Shown: positions 39,102 through 47,985 of the stretch, one piece after another | Numbering within the stretch: position 1 is the stretch's first letter | How the letters are laid out: each line of letters opens with the position of its first letter | Assembly (NCBI GenBank): GCA_013298075.1 | Contig: JAAFJG010000015.1 | Coordinates: 1 to 64,000 of the forward strand | DNA: 64,000 nucleotides | Direction of reading: 5' to 3' | Source of the DNA: Cytophagales bacterium | Lineage (GTDB): Bacteria > Bacteroidota > Bacteroidia > Cytophagales > Microscillaceae | Translations under genes and position numbers: made by a program | Notes under the pieces: generated by a model | What the model saw: only the letters and a program-made list of their open reading frames with translations | Told to the model about the DNA's origin: nothing | Database searches by the model: none

Positions 39102-40670
39102 TTAATTTTTTTCTGTTTTTTTAGGTAAAAATCTTTTTTTAAATCTATCCAACCAAACCAAATACATATCCGTTTCGAATACGCGTGAGTCGTTGCGTGC
39201 CTGTCTTAAAAAAAACAAACCTATCAATAATAATAATACATTTGGATACCACATACCAATTAAAGGAGATAAAACGCCTTCTTTTACCCATTTTTCGCCT
39301 GCAATAGTCATCAAATAATAAATGATAAAAAAGATAACAGAAACCAACACAGGAACTCCCAAACCGCCTTTTTTGATGATAGAACCTAAGGGCGCACCTA
39401 TCAAAAACATAGTAAAACAAGCCATCGCATACGTAAATTTTTTATAATATTCGATGATACATTCTCTATATTCTTTTTTGGTTAATTCTTCTGAGTCACT
39501 TCTATTTTTAATCGTGGCATAAATATTTCTCGCCTGCGTTACGGCACGATACGCAATTTGTGTTTCTGTGGGTTTATTGATAACATTGACTATTTTTGGC
39601 TCTTGTTTGATAGGATTTAGATTGATTTTAGTTAAAGTAGTATTGTTGATATTTTGAATAGAATCTTTTTTTTGTTTTATTTTTTCGGGTGTGATATTTT
39701 TTTTGATATGTTCAGGAATATTATTATTTGAGTTAGAAGTCATTGTTTTAAACTCATAAATATAAGAAGTTTGAGCGATTTGTTGCGTAATTTTTGCTTC
39801 ATTTTTTTGTCTTTTTTGCAATGAATCTATATCTAACAATAATTGCTTTAAATTGTGCATATATTTATGTCCTTGAAAATCCTTTTCGTCAGTTTTATTC
39901 ATACTCAAAGAAGACAAATTAAAAAGCATTTGACTTTTTTTGAAAGTATTGGTTACAAATTTTTCTTGTGACCCACCTGCATTCGAACTCATCGCAGAAG
40001 TTCCTACTTGGTCGTGATAACTTTTTCCTCTAAATAATTCTAATACTAAATAATGGTCGTCGTTAATAGTGTACATTTTTCCAGAATCAGCCATAATCAA
40101 TTCTCTATTTCCACCTCCTGCTGTGTGATTATAAATCATTACATCTTTCAAAGTCTTTCCATCGGGATATTTATAACCAATTTTAATGGTATAATTCGGC
40201 AATCCATTATAAAAAACGCCTTCTTTGATGCTCAATGCAGGACTTTTTTGTTTGATATCCCACACCAATCGATAAAATTTTAAATTGGCGTGTGGTAAGA
40301 TTTGGTCACTATAAAAAAATGAAAAAAGGCTCAATAAAACGGCAAAAATCATAATCGGTCTTAATGCTCGCACCAACGAAATACCCGCACTTTTGATAGC
40401 AGTCAATTCAAAATGCTCTCCTAAATTACCAAAAGTAATCAAAGAACCCAACAAAACCGCCAAAGGCAATGCCACAGGAATCAAAACCATTGCCATTAAA
40501 ATTATCAATTCAGAAAATACATCATATCCTAAACCCTTTCCTGTCATCTGTTCCAAACGTTCAGGGTCTGCTAATTGTTGAATTAATAATATAAAAGTAA
40601 CTACGGAAGTAGTCAGAATGAAAGGACCTACAAAAGCTTGAATCAGTAATTTATCAATTTTTTTTAGCAT
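39102..40670 (-). CDS. LptF/LptG family permease
   Basis: 522 residues. Three N-terminal and three C-terminal membrane spans enclose a large periplasmic region, as in the YjgP/YjgQ family that extracts lipopolysaccharide from the inner membrane with LptB and passes it to LptC. Start MLKKIDKLLIQAFVGPFILTT and the ELTAIKSAGISLVRALRP segment are typical. A central T/K/Q-rich insert (about 300-370) is longer than in Proteobacteria and common in Bacteroidota. Lies 9 bp after a 190-aa gene in a minus-strand run with cdsA. Confidence 0.9.
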   Translation of the reverse strand: MLKKIDKLLIQAFVGPFILTTSVVTFILLIQQLADPERLEQMTGKGLGYDVFSELIILMAMVLIPVALPLAVLLGSLITFGNLGEHFELTAIKSAGISLVRALRPIMIFAVLLSLFSFFYSDQILPHANLKFYRLVWDIKQKSPALSIKEGVFYNGLPNYTIKIGYKYPDGKTLKDVMIYNHTAGGGNRELIMADSGKMYTINDDHYLVLELFRGKSYHDQVGTSAMSSNAGGSQEKFVTNTFKKSQMLFNLSSLSMNKTDEKDFQGHKYMHNLKQLLLDIDSLQKRQKNEAKITQQIAQTSYIYEFKTMTSNSNNNIPEHIKKNITPEKIKQKKDSIQNINNTTLTKINLNPIKQEPKIVNVINKPTETQIAYRAVTQARNIYATIKNRSDSEELTKKEYRECIIEYYKKFTYAMACFTMFLIGAPLGSIIKKGGLGVPVLVSVIFFIIYYLMTIAGEKWVKEGVLSPLIGMWYPNVLLLLIGLFFLRQARNDSRVFETDMYLVWLDRFKKRFLPKKTEKN

Positions 40671-40679
40671 ATTTTTTGA

Positions 40680-41252
40680 CTAATGTTGTTCTTCTATTTT
40701 GTTTGCTTCATAAGGATTTATCAATTTATTTGGATAATTACTCAACGCAATATCCATTGTCCACCAATAAAATTCACGCGGGAAAAGCAATAAATAAGAT
40801 TGTTTTTTATTTAATAACAAATCATATTGTCCCAAATAATTGAAAGACCAAGTAATAGAAAGCCAACCTGTCATCAAATCTTTTATTTTTTCACGAATAT
40901 CGATGACTTCTTGTTGTTGTAATCCATTTTCTTGTAAAGTTCTGAAACTTCTTTCGTGATGTTTTGGGGTAAATTCTGTTTCTAAAAAAATCTCATTGAT
41001 AGCAGCCCACACATCAAATCTATTTTCTACTTTTAAATTATTTCTTTTAACAAGTTCGAGAAAATCTTTGTTGTATTTATCTTCAATAAAAATAATTTCA
41101 TTATGATTGATAACAATAGAAATAGGATTTGTATTCAAATTTACTTCATTAATTTGTGAAATATTGATAAGTGGTTTATCTCTAACGGTACTGCTTTGAA
41201 ATTCATATTGAATAATTTCGAGAGAATTTTCGTGAAAAATGACTTTTTTCAT
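40680..41252 (-). CDS. Hypothetical 190-residue protein
   Basis: No signal peptide, membrane span or recognised motif. The N-terminal 90 residues look beta-rich (KKVIFHENSLEIIQYEF), followed by a helical middle and a tryptophan-rich stretch (GWLSITWSFNYLGQYD, then REFYWWTMDIAL). It lies between cdsA and the lptF/G-type gene with a 9-bp gap to the latter, so it is probably co-transcribed with envelope-lipid genes. Function unknown. Confidence 0.6.
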   Translation of the reverse strand: MKKVIFHENSLEIIQYEFQSSTVRDKPLINISQINEVNLNTNPISIVINHNEIIFIEDKYNKDFLELVKRNNLKVENRFDVWAAINEIFLETEFTPKHHERSFRTLQENGLQQQEVIDIREKIKDLMTGWLSITWSFNYLGQYDLLLNKKQSYLLLFPREFYWWTMDIALSNYPNKLINPYEANKIEEQH

Positions 41253-41360
41253 AATGGAATGTAATATTGTATGTAAGTTTTCGAGTTCAAAGATAGTTTT
41301 TTTATTTATAATTTACAATATTTTCATTTTATTTTTCATCTATCTTTCTAATTATTTGCG

Positions 41361-42248
41361 TTATTGTATCCACCAAAGCCAACCTGCTACCCAAGGCGTA
41401 GTCAATAAAAAACTATCAAATCTATCTAAAAAACCACCATGACCCGGAATTAAATCTCCCGAATCTTTGATTTGTAAACTTCTTTTGATGGAAGATTCGA
41501 CTAAATCACCATAAGCACCCCAAATTACGACAATCAAACCAATGCCAGCCCAGCCTAAAAAAGAAATATCTTGTAAATAATAAGCCAAGAAAAAAACCAA
41601 TAAACTACACGCAACAAAACCGCCTAACCAACCTTCCCAAGATTTTTTAGGGGATATACGTTCAAAAAGTTTGTGTTTTCCGTATCCTGAGCCTATAAAA
41701 TAAGCCGCCACATCATTCATCCAAATCAAAAAAAACAAACCCGTTACGACTTGATAGCTATATTGTCCTAAATTAAAAACTGCGAAATGCAAAGCCGTAA
41801 AAGGCAAAGAAATATAAAATACCCCAAAAACACTCAACGCTAAATTAACCAAAGGTTGTTTATCTTCTTTATCGTATAACTTCCACGCAAAACCTAAACT
41901 TGCGATAGGTACTACAAAAGCAAATAATTTGACAGAAAGCCAATGTTTTTCTACAGCAAAAGTAAGCATATACAAATATACACCTACTAACATACCCAAA
42001 ACAGCCATTGGTTTGTAACCATATTTTTCTAATAATTGATAAAACTCACGTAAAGTAAGTGTATGAATTACAAAAAAAACAAAAGCATACGTCCATTCAT
42101 TGCCCAACATTCCTATCATCATCATCAAAAAACCTGCAAAGCCAAAAATAATTCTTTGTTTTAGGTTATGATTTTGTTTGTGAATGAGGTCTATTTTGCT
42201 TATATTTTTAGAATTTTGAGTATTTTCTATATTTTCTTTGTTACACAC
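41361..42248 (-). CDS. cdsA: Phosphatidate cytidylyltransferase
   Basis: 295 residues with about eight hydrophobic segments. The family signature near the C-terminus is present: GDLVESSIKRSLQIKDSG then PGHGGFLDRFDS, which holds the Mg-binding acidic residues. It makes CDP-diacylglycerol from phosphatidic acid and CTP at the inner membrane. The start overlaps the preceding gene by 8 bp, indicating translational coupling. Confidence 0.95.
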   Translation of the reverse strand: MCNKENIENTQNSKNISKIDLIHKQNHNLKQRIIFGFAGFLMMMIGMLGNEWTYAFVFFVIHTLTLREFYQLLEKYGYKPMAVLGMLVGVYLYMLTFAVEKHWLSVKLFAFVVPIASLGFAWKLYDKEDKQPLVNLALSVFGVFYISLPFTALHFAVFNLGQYSYQVVTGLFFLIWMNDVAAYFIGSGYGKHKLFERISPKKSWEGWLGGFVACSLLVFFLAYYLQDISFLGWAGIGLIVVIWGAYGDLVESSIKRSLQIKDSGDLIPGHGGFLDRFDSFLLTTPWVAGWLWWIQ

Positions 42249-42681
42249 TTTGTGAATTTGCTTTATCTTCTTTGGTTACAACAATGTTTTTTACTTCGTA
42301 AAGAATATCACCTTTGTCTGTTACTCTCAAATCTGCTCGACCATTTTTTTGCATATTGTCTAATAATTTTTGAGATTGTTCTAAAGTAAGCATCATTTTA
42401 TTGGCTAATTCGAGCGGAGTAACTACGCCACCCATTTTTGCAATTACGCTCAATGCTTCTAATTCTTGTGCGGCAAGATTATCTTTTTCATCTTTTTTGA
42501 GTGCATTTTTTAGCCAAAACGCACCAATTATCATAGGCAACGCACCACCTAATAATATTCCTAATAAAGAATATTCCATAGCAATTTTTTCATCGGCTAA
42601 GCCAACAAATCCTACAATAAGCATCAAAAAGCCTATAAAAATTAGACCTGATGCTAATAAAACAGAGGGAGAGAAAAACAT
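42241..42681 (-). CDS. Small membrane protein with predicted winged helix
   Basis: 146 residues. Two membrane spans (about 8-28 and 38-60) precede a cytoplasmic helical domain, ELEALSVIAKMGGVVTPLELANKM, which looks like a winged helix-turn-helix. No named family recognised. It overlaps cdsA by 8 bp and is the first gene of the run leading to the lptF/G-type gene. Confidence 0.65.
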   Translation of the reverse strand: MFFSPSVLLASGLIFIGFLMLIVGFVGLADEKIAMEYSLLGILLGGALPMIIGAFWLKNALKKDEKDNLAAQELEALSVIAKMGGVVTPLELANKMMLTLEQSQKLLDNMQKNGRADLRVTDKGDILYEVKNIVVTKEDKANSQSV

Positions 42682-42792
42682 ATTTTTATTTATTTTGTAA
42701 AAGTATATGATAATTTATTTTTTTCTATGGCAATATTTTTTTTGAAATAAGATTTTTTATCAATCAAAAACACATCAAAATCTTATCAATAA

Positions 42793-43068
42793 CTAATTTA
42801 CGAAACTTTGTTTTTTCCATTCTGTTTGCAGACGTTTCACTTCTTTTTGTGTGATATTTAATATTCTGCTTATTAAATCCACATCAATTTTTTCTGAAAA
42901 CATTCTAAAAATAATCGCTTGACGCTCTTTTTGAGCTTTTGCTTCAGCTATTGCTCTACCTATTGCTAAGCCTTTTGCTTTACCTATTGCGAAACCTATT
43001 GTGAAACCTTTTGCGAACCCCAACTGAAAAAGTATATCAGAAGTGGCAATCTCTTCGTAGTCTAACAT
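42793..43068 (-). CDS. RpnS-like stand-alone C-terminal cassette of an Rpn nuclease
   Basis: 91 residues. Its start MLDYEEIATSDILFQLG and its end VDLISRILNITQKEVKRLQTEWKKQS match the last 64 residues of the neighbouring Rpn protein (about 80% identity), with 27 extra residues between them made of a four-residue repeat (AKGF, TIGF, AIGK, AKGL, AIGR, AIAE, AKAQ). The nuclease core is absent. It is a tandem duplication of the 3' end of the upstream gene, including DNA upstream of the ATG. In other Rpn systems the C-terminal part is made alone from an internal start and blocks the nuclease; such a role here is inference. Confidence 0.65.
   Translation of the reverse strand: MLDYEEIATSDILFQLGFAKGFTIGFAIGKAKGLAIGRAIAEAKAQKERQAIIFRMFSEKIDVDLISRILNITQKEVKRLQTEWKKQSFVN
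42931..43014. repeat. Seven 12-bp tandem repeats
   Basis: Seven units of 12 bp (plus-strand consensus NNNRCCTWTTGC, with TTTTGC/TATTGC alternating) occupy exactly 84 bp inside the 91-aa gene and encode the four-residue periodicity with alternating A-K and A-I. The upstream Rpn gene has only EVKE at the same point. In-frame expansion or contraction would change protein length without breaking the frame. Confidence 0.85.
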
Positions 43069-43133
43069 ATTGATATTGTTTTTTGAAATAAGATTTTTAA
43101 TAAATTAAAAACTTACTAAAAATCTTATTATCA

Positions 43134-43949
43134 TTAATTGATTAAACTTTGTTTTTTCCATTCTATTTGCAGGCGTTTCACTTCTTCTTTTGTGATATTT
43201 GATAATTTACTTATTAAATCCACATCAAGTTTTTCTGAAAACATTTTAAAAATAATCGCTTGACGCTCTTTTACTTCGCCCAACTGAAAAAGTATATCAG
43301 AAGTGGCAATTTCTTCGTAGTCTAACATATTGATATTGTTTTTTGAAATAAGATTTTTAATAATTGTTTCTGATTTACGCAATTTAGATAAAATATGTAA
43401 ATGTCTGATACATCTCAAACGATGCAAATCATTTTGAGTGATATTACAAATTTTATTAAAAATTTCTTCGAGTGCTAATTCTTTACTTTTACCATCAAAA
43501 TCACATAAAATTGACAACAAAACTTCTTCAGGAATAGTAGAATCAAGAAATTTTTGATAAGATATTTTTTTCATATCAATCAAATTATACTTATAACTTA
43601 CATCTTCTTGATTGATTTCATCAATCATTTTAATTTCATCTTCACTAATATAAAAAACAAATTGCTTAATTGTAGCCTGATGCGTTTGATACAACATAGC
43701 GAAATAAACCAACATGCGCAAGTGCATAGAAGAATCATTACTCGTCTGAAACTCTAAATGATAAACGATAGTTTCATTGTTTTTAGTATTTGTTTTGAAA
43801 ACAAAATCAGATTTTTTTTCAAAAGTATATTGTAATTCTGGAAATAAAATCTCAGAATTATCAATTTTTGCTCCTACCACATTTTCTAACAAAGTATAAA
43901 TAAACTTTGAAATTATTTCTTTAATGGTTTTATCGTATTCTTGTGCCAT
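43134..43949 (-). CDS. Rpn family recombination-promoting nuclease / PD-(D/E)XK transposase-like
   Basis: 271 residues. The PD-(D/E)XK core is visible: KKSDFVFKT with Asp48 and YHLEFQTSND with Glu66 and Gln68, followed by RMLVYFAMLY, as in Rpn proteins that cut DNA with little sequence preference. The C-terminal part (208-271) ends in KRLQIEWKKQS. Met208 is the counterpart of the start of the downstream 91-aa gene, and so a candidate internal start. No insertion-sequence ends are seen. Monocistronic or with the cassette downstream (65 bp). Confidence 0.82.
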   Translation of the reverse strand: MAQEYDKTIKEIISKFIYTLLENVVGAKIDNSEILFPELQYTFEKKSDFVFKTNTKNNETIVYHLEFQTSNDSSMHLRMLVYFAMLYQTHQATIKQFVFYISEDEIKMIDEINQEDVSYKYNLIDMKKISYQKFLDSTIPEEVLLSILCDFDGKSKELALEEIFNKICNITQNDLHRLRCIRHLHILSKLRKSETIIKNLISKNNINMLDYEEIATSDILFQLGEVKERQAIIFKMFSEKLDVDLISKLSNITKEEVKRLQIEWKKQSLIN

Positions 43950-44036
43950 TTTATTTATATTTATTTTAATAATTTTCAGGAATTAAGATTTAATTCCTGA
44001 AAATTTATTTCTCACCTAAAAATCAAATCTATAAAA

Positions 44037-44972
44037 CTAACTTTCCAAAGATTCTTTAATTTTTGTTGGAATATCAGCTTTTACAACTTTTTCAGCCATT
44101 AAAATAGCACTTTTAATTGTTTTTGCATTCGAAATTCCATGCGCAATAATTACATTTCCATTGATGCCTAAAATAGGACTTCCACCAATTTTTTCAAAAT
44201 TAAAATTATCAAAAAACTCATCTTCCATTTGTTTTTTATGCAAAATTTCATAATAAGATTCAGCCATTTTAATCACTATATTGCCAGTAAAACCATCACA
44301 AACAATCACATCAGCCTTTTCATTAAATAAATCACGTCCTTCGATATTGCCTACAAAATTTATTTTTGTATTTTGCGATAATAATTTATGCGTTGCCTGT
44401 GCTTGTAAATTACCTTTTTGAGCTTCTTCTCCCAAATTTAATAAAGCAACTTTTGGGCTTTCCATTTTAAAATAATTTTGACAAAAAATAGAACCCACTT
44501 CTGCAAATTGTTGTAAATGTTCAGGTTTACAATCTGTATTTGCGCCAACATCTAAAATAATTCCCGTTCTACCATCTAATTTAGGCACATAACTAATAAT
44601 AGCAGGTCTTGAAAGTCCTTTAATTGTTTGCACCGTAAACATTGCCGCCACCATCATCGCACCCGTATTGCCCGCCCCACAAAAAGCATCAATTTGTTTA
44701 GATTGTAATAATTTATAACCCACAGAAATACTTGAATCTGGTTTTTGAGGCAATGCTCTTGTGGGGTGTTCGCCCATTTCGATTACTTGTGTAGCGTTGG
44801 CTATTTCGATATTTTTTGGAATATTATTTTCAAAAAAATTACTAATTATGTCTTCTTTTCCGACCAATACCAAAGTTGTTTCTGGTTCGATAAATTGCAA
44901 AGCTAACTTTGCACCTTCTAAAATAGCTTGTGGGGCATAATCGCCACCCATAACATCAATTCCTATTTTCAT
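44037..44972 (-). CDS. plsX: Phosphate acyltransferase PlsX
   Basis: 311 residues, starting MKIGIDVMGGDYAPQAILEGA, the hallmark of PlsX. GAGNTGAMMVAA and VCDGFTGNIVIK are further family segments. It converts acyl-ACP to acyl-phosphate for phospholipid synthesis. The rpmF-plsX order (148 bp apart) is conserved in many bacteria. Confidence 0.97.
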   Translation of the reverse strand: MKIGIDVMGGDYAPQAILEGAKLALQFIEPETTLVLVGKEDIISNFFENNIPKNIEIANATQVIEMGEHPTRALPQKPDSSISVGYKLLQSKQIDAFCGAGNTGAMMVAAMFTVQTIKGLSRPAIISYVPKLDGRTGIILDVGANTDCKPEHLQQFAEVGSIFCQNYFKMESPKVALLNLGEEAQKGNLQAQATHKLLSQNTKINFVGNIEGRDLFNEKADVIVCDGFTGNIVIKMAESYYEILHKKQMEDEFFDNFNFEKIGGSPILGINGNVIIAHGISNAKTIKSAILMAEKVVKADIPTKIKESLES

Positions 44973-45120
44973 ATTTTAAAATGTTTTAAAACAAATTGTT
45001 TTTTTGCACAATATTAGTGTTTTTTTATTGAATATAAAATAAAAAAAGATTCAAAGTATAAAAAAATATTTTTTTTACTCTAAATCTTTCTAAATTTTTG
45101 CGTCATAAATAAATTATTTT

Positions 45121-45333
45121 TTATTCGGCAGTGGGCGTACTTTTTGTTTTTTTGTACCCTTCAATCAAAACTTTGCCCTTGTAATATAAGTCATTACCAT
45201 GCACATACGCTCTGTGATATAAATGAATTTCGTCAGTTACTTTACAAACAGTAAAAGGTTTTGCTTCAATACTATCGTGAGTACGGCGTTTGTCACGTCG
45301 GGTGGTCGAGAATTTACGTTTAGGATTTGGCAT
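45121..45333 (-). CDS. rpmF: 50S ribosomal protein L32
   Basis: 70 residues, starting MPNPKRKFSTTRRDKRRTHD, the L32 signature. The zinc ribbon of many L32 proteins is lost: only one cysteine remains (FTVCKVTDE), so this is a zinc-independent form. The C-terminal GYKKTKSTPTAE is an extra tail. Upstream of plsX. Confidence 0.95.
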   Translation of the reverse strand: MPNPKRKFSTTRRDKRRTHDSIEAKPFTVCKVTDEIHLYHRAYVHGNDLYYKGKVLIEGYKKTKSTPTAE

Positions 45334-45383
45334 ATTGATAAGTGTGTTTTACCACAAATTAAAATTTACATTAAAAATGAGTG

Positions 45384-45391
45384 CAAAAGTA
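45384..45391 (-). promoter_or_regulatory. -7 promoter element of rpmF-plsX
   Basis: TACTTTTG on the minus strand followed by CAC, about 50 nt before the rpmF ATG. A matching -33 TTTG is not seen. Confidence 0.5.
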
Positions 45392-45426
45392 AGATAAATT
45401 TTTTATATAAACTATTTTTTTTTTAA

Positions 45427-45775
45427 TTTTTTTTAGAATTTAATATAAAATATACTTTTTCATTCGAAATAATAAGAATAAAAAGGTTTTTTTATGGTTT
45501 ATTTATTGTATTTTTTAGTTCTTGAAAAATTATTGCGTAATTATTTTTAGCATACTAATTATAAGTTTTTATATTTTTTTTGTATTTACTTTTATTTGGA
45601 TTTTAAGAAAAGTTTAATCAAAAAATAAACAAACTTTTTTTAGATAAATAACGTTACAAGATTAATGCATTGCTATTATTTGAATAGCAAAGTCAGAAGT
45701 TATAAGTTTAAGTAACATTTTGTTTGATACTTAAACCAGCTAGTTGAGCCTATGTTGGTTGGTGTTTATCTGTTA
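45427..45775. other. AT-rich gap with two hairpins, no gene seen
   Basis: No plausible coding frame. Two hairpins lie close to the end of the DUF262-DUF1524 gene: 45670-45690 (TTGCTATT / AATAGCAA) and 45706-45736 (GTTTAAGTA / TACTTAAAC). Either could help end that minus-strand transcript. The rest is upstream DNA of rpmF. Confidence 0.5.
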
Positions 45776-47464
45776 TCAATAGTAAGATACTCGCCAAATT
45801 GATGTGGCTATTTTTGCTAATTCTGACTGTCTTTTATCTAAATTATTCGCATTCCATTCAGGGTAATTGATTGTTTTTGTCATTTCAAAAGCACTATTTT
45901 CAAATACAATAATTTTTTCAGCATAGATTTTATTGCCTATATCTCTATTTTTATCTGCTTCCAAAAGTGTATAATTACCAATTCTAAAAACATAATTCTC
46001 TAATACATTTTTTGAAAAATACTTTTCCCATTCTTCACTTGGATTTTCAGGAAGTATATGTTCTATAGTTGCACTATGTTCTTCAAAATCATACGCATTA
46101 TTACTCATTTGATTTTCTAATTCAAAAAGAATATACCTAATTAATTTTTTGTTTCGGCGTGTGTTAAGGGATATAGTTGAAAAATCATTCTTAAAATCGG
46201 TATCAGTCAAATATAATTCTTTAATTTCTTCTGCTAATTGTTGTGGTGTTGTTATCTCACCATTTGCTATTTTTACGGCTGCTTTATTGTAAACTTCTTC
46301 CAATCTGCCGCTGTGGTAGCCACCAATAACGGTAGAACGAAAAGAAATAACTGTTATGATTTTTAGCACTTTATCAAAATTATTGAACATTTTGTTATAA
46401 GCAATTAACAGTATAGGAAGGCATTGTTTTACTTGAAAAATCTCCAATTCTTTTATATGCTTCTTAGTCTCTTTATCACCATGCCATAGTTCATCTGACG
46501 AATTATTGAGTGCCACATATAATTCAGCATTTTTTTCTAACTCCTGAAGTAAATAGAAAAGGTGATCCGAATTTTGAATTTTAGCCCTTATATTCTTATA
46601 AAGATATTCTTGTCGCACTAATTTATTTCTTGAAATCCAATAATGGCGTAGAAATACAGGAAAATTATCCAGCCCAACAATATCCACTATTTTATTCCAT
46701 TGTGAACGAATATGAGGTAAATCAATCTCATACGCCAAAGAAAATAAGTAATTCTTCAGTAAATCAGTTACCGTCAAACCTGCTCCTCTTGAATTAAGGG
46801 TTTCAAAAACTGTGTAAGCACGTAATTCGTTTTCAACAATGATTTGAATAAACATTAACTTTTCTGCAATAACTTCATTCAAAAATTTAGCAATTTCTTC
46901 TCCTTTGGGATTAATTTCAAAGTGTTTTTTTACTTTTTCTTGAAAAAACTTATATGCCTTTAGAAGTAATTTATCAGAGTCTTTGAAGTTTCGTAAAGTA
47001 GCAGGAGTTCTCAATGTTAAGATATAATATTGAAAAAAGGTATTATTATTTTCGTTCAAACTCAATTTACTAGAGTAAGTAAGCGAAGATGGGTCTTTAT
47101 CACCTATAAATTTACTGCTTAGTAATTTTACTCTTTCCTCATTTGCTTCTTTGTCAATATTGTTTTCAGCCAATTCTTTTATTTTAGCAATGCAAGCCAA
47201 AGCAATAATGGTAATAGTGGCTAAGCGTTGTTGCCCATCAATAATATTATATGTCTTGTTTCCTTTACTTTGTAGCACAATTGCACCCATATAATGAACA
47301 GAATTACTTTCTAAAACCAGTAAAATATCTGCCCATAAGTCTTCCCAATTATCCTCTTTCCAAGAATAATCACGTTGATATAAAGGTACAACATATTTTT
47401 TACCATTGCCTAAAACGTCATTACTATTGACTGTTTTTGTATCTAATAAGTTATTATTTTCCAT
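45776..47464 (-). CDS. DUF262-DUF1524 protein (GmrSD-like, putative modified-DNA nuclease)
   Basis: 562 residues. The N-terminal DUF262 ParB/sulfiredoxin-like NTPase domain shows VPLYQRDYSW (26-35) and DGQQRLATI (76-84). The C-terminal DUF1524 HNH-like domain shows ATIEHILPENP (about 467-477) and IGNYTLLEADKNRDIGNK. This single-chain arrangement is that of GmrSD-type IV restriction enzymes, which cut glucosylated or otherwise modified phage DNA. Length and motifs suggest it is intact. No methyltransferase is nearby, which fits a type IV role. Next to it lies a dead DUF262-HEPN pair. Confidence 0.85.
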   Translation of the reverse strand: MENNNLLDTKTVNSNDVLGNGKKYVVPLYQRDYSWKEDNWEDLWADILLVLESNSVHYMGAIVLQSKGNKTYNIIDGQQRLATITIIALACIAKIKELAENNIDKEANEERVKLLSSKFIGDKDPSSLTYSSKLSLNENNNTFFQYYILTLRTPATLRNFKDSDKLLLKAYKFFQEKVKKHFEINPKGEEIAKFLNEVIAEKLMFIQIIVENELRAYTVFETLNSRGAGLTVTDLLKNYLFSLAYEIDLPHIRSQWNKIVDIVGLDNFPVFLRHYWISRNKLVRQEYLYKNIRAKIQNSDHLFYLLQELEKNAELYVALNNSSDELWHGDKETKKHIKELEIFQVKQCLPILLIAYNKMFNNFDKVLKIITVISFRSTVIGGYHSGRLEEVYNKAAVKIANGEITTPQQLAEEIKELYLTDTDFKNDFSTISLNTRRNKKLIRYILFELENQMSNNAYDFEEHSATIEHILPENPSEEWEKYFSKNVLENYVFRIGNYTLLEADKNRDIGNKIYAEKIIVFENSAFEMTKTINYPEWNANNLDKRQSELAKIATSIWRVSYY

Positions 47465-47586
47465 GTTTTTGTCATTATAATTTTCTTAAATTATCATCTA
47501 ACGCAAAATATTTGCGCAGTACACTACACACAAAGTTTATAAAAAGTACAAAAGACTCCTCCATTCAATTAGAAAGACGTTTGTTA

Positions 47587-47688
47587 CCCTAATTCGTTGC
47601 AATTTTTTTATTTTGGAACATTTGCTACAGTACAGACGTTGCATGCAACGTCTGTACAACGATATACTTTTTTTGCAACGAATTTGGG
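47587..47688. repeat. MITE-like palindromic element
   Basis: Inverted ends CCCTAATTCGTTGCAA (47587-47602) and TTGCAACGAATTTGGG (47673-47688), 15 of 16 complementary, enclose a perfect 28-bp palindrome at 47630-47657 with core ACGTTGCATGCAACGT. A diverged copy of the right end lies at 52441-52477. Similar TTGCATGCAA palindromes are, from memory, frequent in Bacteroidota intergenic DNA. It separates the dead HEPN gene from the DUF262-DUF1524 gene. Confidence 0.75.
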
Positions 47689-47781
47689 ACAGTACCGAAA
47701 AATTAGTTAAGTCATTTTTTAATGTGAAAAAAAAGATGCACAAATTTAAAAACTTGGTATCAAATTTTATATTTTTTATTT

Positions 47782-47985
47782 TCAATAAAATCTTCTATTT
47801 TCGATAAAAACTCTCTTAAAAATAATAGCACTTGCTTTAAAAGTTGTGTAAGTCAAGATGTCAATATTTTTCATTTCCTCTTTTACTTCTATCTTTACTT
47901 GATTTTTATCCATTTTTTCAAGAATAAAAAAATAGTCGTTTATTTCTTTTTTTCTTATGGCATAATCATTTTTAATTGCCTCCAT
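47782..47985 (-). pseudogene. Truncated HEPN-like partner gene
   Basis: 67 residues starting MEAIKNDYAIRKKEINDYFF. The start, the charged helix EKMDKNQVKIEVKEEMKN and FKASAIIF resemble the N-terminal third of MAE_28990/MAE_18760-type HEPN proteins, which usually continue for another 130 or more residues with an R-x4-6-H motif; here the text turns into unrelated residues (KRVFIENRRFY) and stops. It overlaps the upstream DUF262 remnant by 14 bp, as in a translationally coupled operon. Confidence 0.6.

Noticed and set aside
42943-43014. Possible CRISPR from short regular repeats
   Set aside because: 12-bp repeats without spacers, in frame inside a coding sequence; a coding microsatellite.
47537-47807. 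Frames of 82 and 64 residues on both strands across the 47.6-kb palindrome
   Set aside because: Both arise from the symmetric sequence (the same RRCMQRLY residues appear on both strands), a sign of a palindrome and not a gene.
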